A stretch of DNA of 64,000 bases from Bradyrhizobium sp. sGM-13 (GCF_018398875.1 NZ_JAGWDK010000007.1:1-64000), one strand, 5' to 3'; shown: positions 54,181 to 63,627, counted from the stretch's first letter. Made by a program: numbers and translations. Notes: generated from the letters alone by a model not told the origin.

Positions 54181-55170
54181 TTACGAATAAACGACGGGTT
54201 GGCAGAGTATCCCCGTCTTGGCGTCGAGAATTCCCGGAAGTTGATGCGGCAAATCGCCAAACGCAACCGCCGGTGCAAGCAATGCGTCGAGCCGTTGGTC
54301 GTTGAGCAGTGCGACGGCCGACGCAAGACGGCGGACGCACGTCCAGCGTGGACGGTGCGATGGGGCAACGCGCCCGACCTGGCTCGATATCAGCCGAAGC
54401 CGGCGGCTATGGAAGGAGCCGCCAAGCATCGCGGTCACTGCCGCATCACCATACCAACTCATCTCGAGCACAGTAGCCTCGTCTCCGCCCAGTTCGAGCG
54501 CCGTCCGTAGTCCATCAGGCGAACCGCTGGCGTGAACGATGAGGTCGCAGTCACCCCTTGCTTTCCCGGGTTCAGCGAAACTAACCCCGAGTGTTCCTGC
54601 TAATTTCGCCCGACCTGGATTGATATCGACAAGCGTGACGTCCGTACCAGGAATCCGCCCGCACAGATACGCGACGAGAGAACCGACTACGCCGGCCCCT
54701 ATGACAGCGATGCGGTCGGCTGGTGCCGGTGCAGCGTCCCACACGCCGTTGAGCGCGGTTTCCATGTTGGCCGCCAGCACCGCACGGTATGGTGGCACGT
54801 CCTGCGGAAGCGCGACCGCCGCGCTCGCAGGGATGTTGAAAGCGGTCTGGTGCGGGAAGAGCGCGAAGACGTTCTTGCCCTGCAAAGCGCCTTCGCCGCT
54901 CTCGACCCGTCCGACGGCGGCGTAGCCGTACTTGACGGGAAAGGGAAAATCACCCGCCATGAACGGCGCGCGCATCCTTTCGAATTCGCTGACGGGTACG
55001 CGCCCGCCAAACACGAGTGATTCAGTACCCCGACTGATTGCGCTATAGATGGTTTTCACGCGTACTTCGCCCGCGCCAGGCGGAGCCATCTCTTCCCGGC
55101 GAATCTCGACCTGCCCGGGTCCGCGATACCATAGGGCCGAAGCAATATCGGCATTCGCACTGACAGCCAT
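54181..55170 (-). CDS. MDR-type dehydrogenase lacking the usual zinc motif (BchC-like)
   Basis: 329 residues. GroES-like N-domain: ALWYRGPGQVEIRREEMAPP, AISRGTESLVFGGRVPVSEF, FPVKYGYAAVGRVESGEG. The usual CGSD zinc-Cys segment is replaced by SRGTE, as in BchC-type enzymes. The Rossmann domain has IAVIGAGVVGSLVAYLCGRI and LVDINPGRAKLAGTLG. It likely oxidises or reduces a hydroxyl/keto group of the cluster's intermediate. I chose ATG 55170; a GTG at 55263, adjacent to the glycosyltransferase stop, would add 31 unconserved residues. Confidence 0.85.
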   Translation of the reverse strand: MAVSANADIASALWYRGPGQVEIRREEMAPPGAGEVRVKTIYSAISRGTESLVFGGRVPVSEFERMRAPFMAGDFPFPVKYGYAAVGRVESGEGALQGKNVFALFPHQTAFNIPASAAVALPQDVPPYRAVLAANMETALNGVWDAAPAPADRIAVIGAGVVGSLVAYLCGRIPGTDVTLVDINPGRAKLAGTLGVSFAEPGKARGDCDLIVHASGSPDGLRTALELGGDEATVLEMSWYGDAAVTAMLGGSFHSRRLRLISSQVGRVAPSHRPRWTCVRRLASAVALLNDQRLDALLAPAVAFGDLPHQLPGILDAKTGILCQPVVYS

Positions 55171-55263
55171 TTTCTTAAATCTCGAACTGGAATTCCCGGC
55201 GGCCTGACGTGTCATACGCGATAGTCTGCACCGCCCACCGGCGAATGAGAAGCCAGCCTCCAC

Positions 55264-56397
55264 TCATGAACCGATCGTCTCGATTGCGCTGGCAAACAGT
55301 CGGGCGGAATCTTGCCAAGTGGGGAGTTGAGCCGCTGCCGCGCGAGCATTCGCGGCAAGTCGCCGCCGTTCAGGCGGATCGTCGATCAGACGGCGCAGCG
55401 CCTGCGCCAATGCGATCGTATCCTCCGGAGGCACCAGCAGACCTGCCTCCGCCGGCACTGTATCGGGGATTGCGCCCGCTCTGGTAGATACGACCGGAAG
55501 GCCGTGCCCGATCGCTTCGGCGAGTGCCATCCCATACCCTTCGAAACGCGACGCGAGAACAAATATGTCGGATGCCAAATAGAGTTCGATGATGCGCTCA
55601 GGCGGCACGGCGCCCAGCACCGCGACCCTGTCGCCGAGGCCGTAGGCTTCGATGTCGGCGTCAAGCTGCGCGGCGGCGGTCGGGTTGCGGGTCCGGTCAC
55701 CCGCGATCGTCAGCCGCCAGGGCTTGTCGGCAAGCGCGACCAGAGCAGCGATCAGCAGATCGTATCCTTTGTCCGGCACCACCGAGCCAATCGAGAGAAG
55801 CCGAACGACCCCATCCTTGCTGCCGGGCGCTGACGGAACTGGATCATTACCCGGTCGGACCACGCTGACGCGCCGGGCCGGGACGTCGTAATCAGCGATT
55901 ACAATCCGGGCGGTTGCCTCACTCGTGACCACGACCTGCGCGGCAGCGGCGAGCGCAGCGCGCTCGCTCTCGCGGAACACGTCTGCCTGCTTTCTGTCTA
56001 GACCGGCGTGCAGAGCAAGCGGTTGGTGCACCAGCGCGACGAGTGGTGTGCGGGATCGGAGCGCGCCGGCTTCTGGCAGGACCCCGAACGCAAGCCCGTC
56101 GAGGATTATCGGACAGCCGGCCGGCACCGCGCGCAGTGTGGCGAGCGCGGTCGCGCGCTGCGCGATGCTCGGGAATGGAAAGCTGTCGCCGATGTTGGCA
56201 ACATCGACGCGCCAACCGAGTCGCCGAAGCTCCTGGATGATGCGTCGATCATAGCGATAACCTCCGGTCGGTGTAGCGAGATCACCCGGCACGGCGAACG
56301 CAACGTGCAGTTCATTGCATGGAAACGTGCGCACGGTGCGGATCCAGCGATGGTTGCGTAAAGTTAGCCGGATTTGCGCGAGCCGCAAGCCGAACAA
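55264..56397 (-). CDS. GT4-family glycosyltransferase
   Basis: 377 residues. GT-B fold: acceptor domain starting near LHVAFAVPGDLATPTGGYRY, donor domain with VVRPGNDPVP, LLSIGSVVPDKGYDLLIAAL, DRVAVLGAVPPERIIELYLA and the nucleotide-sugar motif RFEGYGMALAEAIGHGLPVV (Glu-x7-Glu). It probably moves a sugar onto the cluster's small-molecule product or onto a lipid. The first 28 residues before FPCNELHVAF are basic and may be an overextended start. It is followed after the stop by the dehydrogenase. Confidence 0.87.
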   Translation of the reverse strand: MFGLRLAQIRLTLRNHRWIRTVRTFPCNELHVAFAVPGDLATPTGGYRYDRRIIQELRRLGWRVDVANIGDSFPFPSIAQRATALATLRAVPAGCPIILDGLAFGVLPEAGALRSRTPLVALVHQPLALHAGLDRKQADVFRESERAALAAAAQVVVTSEATARIVIADYDVPARRVSVVRPGNDPVPSAPGSKDGVVRLLSIGSVVPDKGYDLLIAALVALADKPWRLTIAGDRTRNPTAAAQLDADIEAYGLGDRVAVLGAVPPERIIELYLASDIFVLASRFEGYGMALAEAIGHGLPVVSTRAGAIPDTVPAEAGLLVPPEDTIALAQALRRLIDDPPERRRLAANARAAAAQLPTWQDSARLFASAIETIGS

Positions 56398-56434
56398 TAT
56401 GCCTCTTCATGGCGCCATTCCTTTCGCCGCGCCG

Positions 56435-57304
56435 CTAGGTAGGTTTCGCCTCCTTCCAGGCGCATAGTGCGAGGCCGCCGCGAAAAGAAGCCAATCGCGC
56501 GTGTCTCCCGATGACATCAAGCATGGTGAGCAGCAGCGCAACGAGGGCGGGCACGTCTCCTTTGGGAATGAACGTCCAGGGAACAGAGCGACGGCGGCGA
56601 AACCCAGCTTGATCCAGCAGCACGGAAAATTCTTCGCGAGTCAGTATTCTGTCACTGGAAAGATGTTTGGTGTCAAACCCCAACACAGGCGCTATCGCCC
56701 GATACCAAACGTAATCGGCATTCGGTGTCAGGCAGAAAAAACGGCCACCAAACTTCAGCACTCTATAGATGCTGGCCAACACTGCTCGCTTGTCTAGCAT
56801 ATGCTCGAAGGCACCGATACAAATCGCCAAGTCGATCGACTGGTCTGAGATTCCGTTCAGCTCCTCTGCGTTGCCCACGTCAAACGTAAGGTTGGCTTTC
56901 CAAGCTGAGTTCCGAAGACGAGCGCGCGCCAATGCGATCATGCCCGACGAGACATCAATCCCGATGCCACGAGCTATTTCAGGGGCAAGGGCGAACAGGT
57001 GATGGCCGTTGCCGCAACCGAGGTCCAGCACCACATCAGAGGGCCGGATTCGAGCCAGGCTTCGCACAAGCGCGAGTCGGTATTCGAGCAGTCGTTGCGG
57101 ATCACCGTGCTGCTCGGGAGATCCTGTTGATGCACATCGATCAAAGAAGGACCTGATATCGGTGGTGTTGCATGAGGGCGTGGTCCTGACACCGCGAAAC
57201 CTTAACCAAGGCGCTCGTCGTTCAGCGTCGGGTGTCTGTCCCCGCAGGGGGCGGCCTGCGAGATCGACAGGACTAATCGAATTCCGCTTCTGTATCATCG
57301 GCAT
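56435..57304 (-). CDS. class I SAM-dependent methyltransferase
   Basis: About 289 residues from ATG 57304. SAM motif I VVLDLGCGNGHHLFALAPEI (about 105-124), motif II region GIGIDVSSGMIALARARL, IDLAICIGAFEHMLDKRAVL and LKFGGRFFCLTPNADYVWYR. The N-terminal 80 residues contain DIRSFFDRCASTGSPEQHG, usual in Methyltransf_11/25-type enzymes. The target is unknown; O- or N-methylation of the cluster product is inferred. An upstream in-frame start at 57415 would add 37 residues. It is the first gene of the minus-strand operon MT-GT-DH-PTPS. Confidence 0.85.
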   Translation of the reverse strand: MPMIQKRNSISPVDLAGRPLRGQTPDAERRAPWLRFRGVRTTPSCNTTDIRSFFDRCASTGSPEQHGDPQRLLEYRLALVRSLARIRPSDVVLDLGCGNGHHLFALAPEIARGIGIDVSSGMIALARARLRNSAWKANLTFDVGNAEELNGISDQSIDLAICIGAFEHMLDKRAVLASIYRVLKFGGRFFCLTPNADYVWYRAIAPVLGFDTKHLSSDRILTREEFSVLLDQAGFRRRRSVPWTFIPKGDVPALVALLLTMLDVIGRHARLASFRGGLALCAWKEAKPT

Positions 57305-57657
57305 GGCAGGTACCGACTCTAGACGACAAAACAATTTAATTGCTTCGCTTAGGTTCCCCGGATGGAGGTGGGACGCGCGCCGCATTTGCCTCTCGTTCGG
57401 AACCTGGCGCGTCAATGCGATCGGTTTGCAGAGTCGCTACCCAGCCCGAGTTTTCGCAGACGCTGAATGCCACGCCGCATCGCCCAGCAGGGCGGCAAAT
57501 GCTAGGCTTGAGGCTCCGGAGAAGAATAGGATCAACGTCGCAGAACTCTTGGGGTTCGGTTCTGACGCAGTAGAACGCACGAGCAGGCCGTCAATCGGGA
57601 TCAGCCACAGTCTCCGCCACGGCAGAACTGAAGGCAATTTCTGGCGGAGTGTCGATT
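57305..57657. other. divergent promoter region of methyltransferase and DMT genes
   Basis: About 350 bases between divergent genes; no supported coding sequence. The ribosome site GGAG of the DMT gene lies at 57646-57649. Composition here is visibly more AT-rich than in the core genes. Confidence 0.4.
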
Positions 57658-58569
57658 ATGAGCTGGTTTTTCATCGCCCTGTGTGCGCCATTCCTACTTG
57701 CTTGCGCCAATCACAACGACAAGTTTTTGCTGTCGAGATACCTTGAGCAGAAGAGTATCGGATCGATTGTCATACTCTCTTCGCTGTTCAGCGGCGTGGT
57801 GATCCCGATCTTGTTGTTCATGCAGCCGGACGTGTACGACGTCAGCTTTGTTCAACGAACTGCGCTTATCGCGACCGGAGTGTCGAGCGTCTTCGCTGGT
57901 GTTTGCTATCTCTACGCACTCGATATCGATGAGGCATCTTTCGTCACACCTTTTTATCAGACGGTGCCCATCTTTGCTTACTTCCTCGGCTACTTCATCC
58001 TCGGTGAAACGATCACGCTTGCTCAAGGATTGGGTTCGTTCGTTATTATTGTTGGTGCACTTGCATTGTCGTTTGAGTCTGGTCGGCGGGGAATGCGGTT
58101 CAGGCGAAACGTTGTGGCACTGATGCTCGGGGCTTCCTTCTTGAGTGCGGTCAATGGCGTCATTTTCAAGCTGATCGCCGTGGACAAGGGTTTTTGGGTC
58201 TCGCTTTCCTGGGGATTCGTCGGCCAAACGATGACCGGCTTGGCTTTCCTGGTCATCGTTCCAAGTTACCGCAGAGATTTTCTCGACCTATTCCAGCAAT
58301 CGAAAGTCGCCGCTGTTGGCCTCATCGCACTGAGCAAAACATTGTTCAGTGTCAGCGAAGCCGTCACGCTTTACGCGACCCTCCTGGCGCCCGTCGCATT
58401 GGTTCTTCTCGTGAATTCGTTCCAGCCACTTTTCGTCTTTGCATTCGGCATCGTGTTGACCCTGTTTTTCCCTCGCGTGGCCAAGGAATCGCTAGATCGC
58501 ACGAAGATGCTACAAAAGGGCTTGGGAATTTGCCTCATGCTCGTCGGTGGTTACTTGATCAGCAGATAA
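57658..58569 (+). CDS. DMT superfamily (EamA-type) transporter
   Basis: 303 residues with about ten transmembrane helices, for example SWFFIALCAPFLLACANHND, IGSIVILSSLFSGVVIPILL, TVPIFAYFLGYFILGETITL, FVIIVGALALSFESG and LYATLLAPVALVLLVNSFQP. The two-fold repeat of five helices is typical of EamA transporters. It exports or imports a small metabolite. ATG 57658 follows GGAG by eight bases. It is divergent from the methyltransferase operon and may export the cluster's product. Codon and base use look less GC-rich than the core genes. Confidence 0.87.
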   Translation: MSWFFIALCAPFLLACANHNDKFLLSRYLEQKSIGSIVILSSLFSGVVIPILLFMQPDVYDVSFVQRTALIATGVSSVFAGVCYLYALDIDEASFVTPFYQTVPIFAYFLGYFILGETITLAQGLGSFVIIVGALALSFESGRRGMRFRRNVVALMLGASFLSAVNGVIFKLIAVDKGFWVSLSWGFVGQTMTGLAFLVIVPSYRRDFLDLFQQSKVAAVGLIALSKTLFSVSEAVTLYATLLAPVALVLLVNSFQPLFVFAFGIVLTLFFPRVAKESLDRTKMLQKGLGICLMLVGGYLISR

Positions 58570-58909
58570 CATCTGACCGAGCTAACGAAGCCACTTTTGG
58601 CGGCGCAAGAATCCGGTATCGACTCCATCGTGACGGGCGCGCTGCTCGCGTCCGGACCTGGCCCATAGCGTCGTTTCGCTGCTATGCAGCAGCACGCCGG
58701 CTATCGGGGCATAGCGGACTCTGGCGCGGCGTCAGCCCGGCAAATTTATGGGTTCACGGACTGGATGCATCGGCCGCCGCCTGCGCCAAGACTTCTCGAC
58801 GGCTACTGGGCAATGCGGACGACCCACGCGAGCGTCATACCCCGCGCATGCGGGGTATCCAGTACGCCGCGGCCTCTCGATTCAGTACCAGCGTCTCTGG
58901 AATACTGGT
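58570..58909. other. repeat-filled gap between DMT and RND pump genes
   Basis: Contains the 145-bp repeat copy C (58659-58803) and most of a palindromic element (58833-58935). No gene. Confidence 0.6.
58659..58803. repeat. 145-bp dispersed repeat, copy C
   Basis: TGGCCCATAGCGTCGTTTCG ... GCCGGCTATCGGGGCATAGC ... CTGGATGCATCGGCCGCCGC ... AAGACTTCTCGACGG. It is nearly identical to copy B (45058-45202), and in both cases lies downstream of RND pump 3' sequence. Confidence 0.85.
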
Positions 58910-58935
58910 TCACCCGCCTTCGCGGGTGACGACGG
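58833..58935. repeat. composite palindromic element overlapping the pump gene's 3' end
   Basis: Left hairpin ATACCCCGCGCATGCGGGGT, right hairpin CACCCGCCTTCGCGGGTG; inner landmarks CCAGTACGCCGCGGC and CTCTGGAATACTGG. It is an inverted relative of 30491-30591. Bases 58910-58933 encode the pump's last seven residues and stop. Confidence 0.75.
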
Positions 58936-61900
58936 CTGGAGTGTGCGGCTCCGCCACCGCCGCCTCGTCCTCTACCTTCGGCTCCCGGTCCCCCGCCAGC
59001 ACGCGCTGCACTGAGACGAAGAACACGGGCACCATCAACAGCGCCAGAATCACCACCGCGATCATGCCGCCCATCACGCTGGTGCCGAGCGCCTGCTGGC
59101 TGGCGCCGCCAGCTCCCGTCGCTATCGCCATCGGCAGCACGCCGCAGACGAAGGCTAAGCCGGTCATCAAAATCGGGCGGAAGCGCAGCGAGCAGGCTTC
59201 GACCGTCGCTTCAATCAGCGGCTTGCCCTGCGCACGCAGATCCTTGGCGAATTCGATGATGAGGATGGCGTCTTTCGCCGCCAGGCCAATGATGGTGATC
59301 AGGCCGACGGTGAAGTAGACGTCGTTCGGTAGCCCCCGCATGGTCGCAGCAATCACCGCGCCGCAGATGCCGAGCGGCACCGTCAGCAAGACCGCAAGCG
59401 GAATGGTCCAGCTCTCATAGAGCGCAGCAAGCAGCAGGAACACCACCAGCACCGAGAGGCCGAGCAGGAACGGCGCCTGCGATCCCGACAGCTTTTCCTG
59501 CAGCGACTGGCCGGTCCATTCGAAACCGAAGCCGCGCGGCAGCTTGTTGGCCAGCCGCTCCATCTCGGCGATGGCATCGCCGGAGGTGAAGCCGGGCTTG
59601 GCTTCGCCTGAGATGCGCACGGCGGGATAGTAGTTGAAGCCTGCGATCTGGGTCGGCCCCTTCGACCACTGGACCGTGGCGAAGGCGGAGAACGGCACCA
59701 ACTGACCGCGGCTGTTTTTGACGTTGTAATTGAGGATGTCGTCGGCGTTCATTCGGCTGGCGCGGTCGGCCTGCACGATCACGCGCTGCATCCTGCCGCG
59801 GTTCGGAAAGTCGTTGATATAGTTCGAGCCGAGATTGGTCGAGATCGTCTGGTTGATGTCCTCGAAGGTGACGCCGAACGCGCCGGCTTTTTCGCGGTCG
59901 ATCATCAGATTGACCTGCGGCGCCGGCGGCAGGCCCTCGACATAGACCTTCTGCAGGATGGGGCTGGCGTTGGCTTCTGCGATCAGCCGGTCGGATGCGG
60001 CAACCAGCGCCGGATAGCCCTTCTGGCCGCGGTCCTGCAGGCGGAACGAGAAGCCGGAGGAATTGCCGAGATTGTCGATCGGCGGCGGCTGCAGCGCCGA
60101 GATCCTGGCGTCGCGGATCGACGAGAGCTCGCGGTTGATGTCGGCCACGATCGCCGCGGCGGAATCCTTTTTGCCCCGTTCCGACCAGTCCTTCAACGTG
60201 ATGAAGGCCTGCGCGGTGTTCATGCCCTGGCCGAGGAAGCTGAAGCCAGTGAGGAACGTGACGTCCTCGACGCCGGCGCGATTGAGCAGATACTTCTCCA
60301 CGGCCTCGACCGCCGCTTCGGTGCGGGCATAGGAGGAGTCGGACGGCGTCTGCACGTCTGTCGTGATGAAGCCCTGGTCGTCGACCGGCAGGAAGCCGCC
60401 GGGCAGCCGGACGAAGGCCCAGCCGAGGCCGATGAGCAGCGCGGCGTAGATCAGCATCAAACGCCCGGTGCGCTTCAGCGAGCCCTGCACGGTGCGCGAA
60501 TAGCCGCCACGGCTCGTCTCAAGCACGCGGTTGAACCAGCCGAACACGCCCTTGCGCGCATGGCCGTGGCCGGCCTCGACCGGCTTCAACAGCGTCGCGC
60601 ACAGCGCCGGCGTCAGCGAAAGCGCCAGCAGCGCGGAGAAGGCGATGGCCGAGATCATCGTGACCGAGAACTGGCGATAGATGATGCCGACCGATCCCGG
60701 AAAGAACGCCATCGGCACGAACACGGCCATCAGCACCAGCGTGATGCCGATGATGGCGCTGGTGATCTGCGACATCGCCTTGCGGGTCGCCTCCTTCGGC
60801 GGCAGGCCCTCTTCCGCCATGATCCGCTCGACATTCTCGACCACGACGATGGCGTCGTCGACGAGGATACCGACCGCCAGCACCATGCCGAACATGGTCA
60901 GCATGTTGATGGAATAGCCGGCCGCCATCAGCATCGCACAGGTGCCGAGCAGCGCCACCGGCACCACGATGGTCGGAATGATGGTGTAGCGGATGTTCTG
61001 CAGGAACAGGAACATCACGATGAAGACCAGCACCACCGCTTCCACCAGCGTCATCAACACCTTGTTGATCGAGGCCTTGACGACGGGCGTGATGTTGTAG
61101 GGGATTTCGTAGCCGATATTGGCCGGAAAGAACTTTGATAGTTCCTTCATCTTGGCTTCAACGGCGCTGGCGGTGGCAAGCGCGTTGCCGGTCGGCGACA
61201 GCAGCACCGAAAGGCCCGCCGTCGGCTTGCCGTTGAGCCGCGTGTTGAACTGGTAGCTCAAGCCGCCAATCTCGATACGGGCGACGTCGCGCAGCCGCAC
61301 CGTCGATCCATCCGGATTGGCGCGCAGCGTGATGGCGCCGAATTCATCCGGCGATGAGAGCTGACCCTTGACCAGAACCAGCGCGGAAATCCTCTGCTCC
61401 GGCGTGCTCGGCTCGGCGCCGACGCTGCCCGAGGCGACCTGGGCGTTCTGTGCCGAGATCGCCTTGTTGACGTCGTCGGCGGTGAGGCCGTAGCCGACCA
61501 GCTTGGCCGGATCGACCCAGATCCGCAGCGAACGTTCGGTGGAATAGAGCGTGGCGCGGCCAACGCCGGGAATGCGCCTGATCTCGCCGAGCACGTTGCG
61601 GATCATGAAATCGCCGAGGCCGATTTCGTCGAGCGAGCCGTCGGCCGAATTCAGCGTAATGATCTGCAGCACGGCAGAGGAGGCCTCCTCGACCAGGATG
61701 CCCTGCTGGATCACCGCGCGCGGAAGCCGCGCCTCGACGCGCTTGAGTCGGTTCTGCACTTCGACCGACGCCGCACCCGTCTCCGTGCCGGGCACGAAGT
61801 TGGCGATGATTTCGACCTGTCCCAGCGAGTCAGAGGTAGATTCGAAATTGAGGATGCCGGAGGCGCCGTTGAGTTCCTCCTCGATCAGCCGCGTGACGCT

Positions 61901-62077
61901 GTTGTAGAGGTTCTCCGGCGACGCGCCGGGATAGCTGGTCGAGATCGAGATCGAGGGCGGTGCGATGATCGGATATTGCGCGACCGCCAGCAACGGGATC
62001 GAGATCGCGCCGATTAGGCAGATGAAAAGCGCGACCACCCAGGCGAAGATCGGCCGGTCAATGAAGAAGCTGGGCAT
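58910..62077 (-). CDS. RND efflux pump permease, HAE1/AcrB-MexB type
   Basis: 1055 residues, full length. Twelve transmembrane helices, starting FFIDRPIFAWVVALFICLIG, with two large periplasmic loops. Proton-relay Asp pair in GILVDDAIVVVENVERIMAE (about residue 407) and Lys in GLAAKDAILIIEFAKDLRAQ. It exports drugs, solvents or metabolites with an adaptor and a TolC-type channel, the latter not encoded here. The last residues, VVTREGG, and the stop come from a palindromic repeat. It starts nine bases after the adaptor gene stop. Confidence 0.96.
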   Translation of the reverse strand: MPSFFIDRPIFAWVVALFICLIGAISIPLLAVAQYPIIAPPSISISTSYPGASPENLYNSVTRLIEEELNGASGILNFESTSDSLGQVEIIANFVPGTETGAASVEVQNRLKRVEARLPRAVIQQGILVEEASSAVLQIITLNSADGSLDEIGLGDFMIRNVLGEIRRIPGVGRATLYSTERSLRIWVDPAKLVGYGLTADDVNKAISAQNAQVASGSVGAEPSTPEQRISALVLVKGQLSSPDEFGAITLRANPDGSTVRLRDVARIEIGGLSYQFNTRLNGKPTAGLSVLLSPTGNALATASAVEAKMKELSKFFPANIGYEIPYNITPVVKASINKVLMTLVEAVVLVFIVMFLFLQNIRYTIIPTIVVPVALLGTCAMLMAAGYSINMLTMFGMVLAVGILVDDAIVVVENVERIMAEEGLPPKEATRKAMSQITSAIIGITLVLMAVFVPMAFFPGSVGIIYRQFSVTMISAIAFSALLALSLTPALCATLLKPVEAGHGHARKGVFGWFNRVLETSRGGYSRTVQGSLKRTGRLMLIYAALLIGLGWAFVRLPGGFLPVDDQGFITTDVQTPSDSSYARTEAAVEAVEKYLLNRAGVEDVTFLTGFSFLGQGMNTAQAFITLKDWSERGKKDSAAAIVADINRELSSIRDARISALQPPPIDNLGNSSGFSFRLQDRGQKGYPALVAASDRLIAEANASPILQKVYVEGLPPAPQVNLMIDREKAGAFGVTFEDINQTISTNLGSNYINDFPNRGRMQRVIVQADRASRMNADDILNYNVKNSRGQLVPFSAFATVQWSKGPTQIAGFNYYPAVRISGEAKPGFTSGDAIAEMERLANKLPRGFGFEWTGQSLQEKLSGSQAPFLLGLSVLVVFLLLAALYESWTIPLAVLLTVPLGICGAVIAATMRGLPNDVYFTVGLITIIGLAAKDAILIIEFAKDLRAQGKPLIEATVEACSLRFRPILMTGLAFVCGVLPMAIATGAGGASQQALGTSVMGGMIAVVILALLMVPVFFVSVQRVLAGDREPKVEDEAAVAEPHTPAVVTREGG

Positions 62078-62086
62078 CTCCCGGTC

Positions 62087-63292
62087 TCAGCGGGACGCTT
62101 GCGCTGCCGGTGCTGGCGATATCGAACCAACCGAGGCATCCGCATCGATCCACGCCTTCGCCTTGACCTTGTCGCCGGCAACAAACTTCTGGAACCCGTC
62201 GACGATGACGCGGTCGCCCTCCTTGAGGCCATCGCTGATCAGCCACAGGCCGTCCTGCATCGGGCCGGTGCGGACCGGCTGCGTCGCGACGCGGCCGTCG
62301 TCCTTGACCACGAAGACCTCGCTGGCGCCGCCGGCATCGCGCTGGATCGCCTGCTGCGGCACGGCCATGGCATCGGAATCGATGCCCTGTTCGATCAGGA
62401 CGCGGACATACATGCCGGGCAGTAGTTCGCGATTCGGATTCGGAAACTGTCCGCGCAGCGTGACCTGCCCGGTATAGGCGTCGACCTTGGCATCAGAGAA
62501 CAGAAGCTTGCCGGGAATCGAATAGGCCGGACCATCGTCGAGCACGAGGCGGACCTTGGCCACGTCGGGCGCGATCCGGTCGAGGTCGCCGCTTTCGAGC
62601 GCACGGCGCAGCTTGTTCATCTCCGCGATCGATTGGGTGAAGTCGGCGTAGATTGGATCAAGTTGCTGGATCGTGGCGAGGCTGGTGGCATCGTTCTGCA
62701 CCACCAGCGCGCCTTCGCTCACCAGCGCCGCGCCGACGACGCCGCTGATCGGTGCACGGATTGTCGCGTAGTCGAGATTGAGTTTCGCGCGGGCGACATC
62801 GGCCTTGCGGCTGTCAACTTCAGCCTCAGCCTGGCGTTGGGCCGCGATGGCCTTTTCGTTCTCGGCCTCGGGCGCCGCGCGCTGGCTGGTCAGCGTCGCA
62901 ATGCGCCGGGCGTGCTGGGTGGCGAGATCGAGCGCAGCCTCCGCCTTGTCCAGCGCGGCTTCACTCGCCTGCAGTTCCACCTCGAACGGTTTGGGGTCGA
63001 TCCGGTAGAGCGGATCGCCGGCCTTCACCTCGGTGCCCTGCTGGAACAGGCGCTCGATGACGATGCCCGAAACCCGCGCCCGGACTTCCGAGACCCGGGT
63101 GGGTGCGATTCGGCCGGGCAATTCACGAACGATGGCGCGGGGCTGAGATCTGACGGTGAAAGTGCCTACTTCAGGCTCGGGCGGCTTTGCCGCTGCGGTC
63201 GCTGCGATCGGTTCATTGCAGCCAGCCAAAAGCGGCGCCATCGCAGTCAACATCACAATGATGCATGCCGATTGCGTTCGTAGTCCGGACAT
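62087..63292 (-). CDS. RND efflux periplasmic adaptor lipoprotein
   Basis: About 401 residues. Lipoprotein signal with lipobox MAPLLAGCNE (Cys about residue 25). Then lipoyl-like barrel (VRARVSGIVIERLFQQGTEV, KAGDPLYRIDP), coiled-coil hairpin (ASEAALDKAEAALDLATQHA), DYATIRAPISGVVGAALVSE, beta barrel and membrane-proximal domain (VPQQAIQRDAGGASEVFVVK). It links the pump to the outer-membrane channel. It is the first gene of the two-gene efflux operon. Start at 63292 (second ATG), or 63301. Confidence 0.95.
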   Translation of the reverse strand: MSGLRTQSACIIVMLTAMAPLLAGCNEPIAATAAAKPPEPEVGTFTVRSQPRAIVRELPGRIAPTRVSEVRARVSGIVIERLFQQGTEVKAGDPLYRIDPKPFEVELQASEAALDKAEAALDLATQHARRIATLTSQRAAPEAENEKAIAAQRQAEAEVDSRKADVARAKLNLDYATIRAPISGVVGAALVSEGALVVQNDATSLATIQQLDPIYADFTQSIAEMNKLRRALESGDLDRIAPDVAKVRLVLDDGPAYSIPGKLLFSDAKVDAYTGQVTLRGQFPNPNRELLPGMYVRVLIEQGIDSDAMAVPQQAIQRDAGGASEVFVVKDDGRVATQPVRTGPMQDGLWLISDGLKEGDRVIVDGFQKFVAGDKVKAKAWIDADASVGSISPAPAAQASR

Positions 63293-63627
63293 TGAAAGCA
63301 TTGCCCCAGTTCAGGTTGGAAGGCGCGAGTTGATCATTCGCGACGTTGCCGTAAGCGTCGTTGTCGTAAGCAGTCTTGGGAACTCACGGTTGATGGAAGA
63401 TAGGATAGGGACAGGCTGCTGCGATGCAATACGATTTCGCGGCGGCCCAATGTCACACAACGCTATCACACTGAATTACCGCCGATTTTTCCGGACTCAC
63501 TTGATTGTGAGTCGGTTCCATTGCGGCTGGGTCGGAAACCGAGCGCCCGGAACCTGCCGTTTCGCTGCATATGATTGCAGCAGATGACCGCGCGGGAGGC
63601 ATCCGGCACGAATCGGTTAATTTCGGG
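63293..63627. other. upstream region of the efflux operon
   Basis: No gene in about 335 bases. The adaptor promoter must lie here. An operator-like inverted repeat sits at 63491-63514. No regulator gene is adjacent, unlike many acrAB loci. Confidence 0.45.
63491..63514. promoter_or_regulatory. inverted repeat upstream of the efflux operon (candidate operator)
   Basis: GACTCAC-TTGATT-GTGAGTC: perfect 7-base arms, one further near-match outside. It lies about 200 bases before the adaptor start. It could be a repressor site or a terminator for the relic gene at 63628. Confidence 0.35.
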
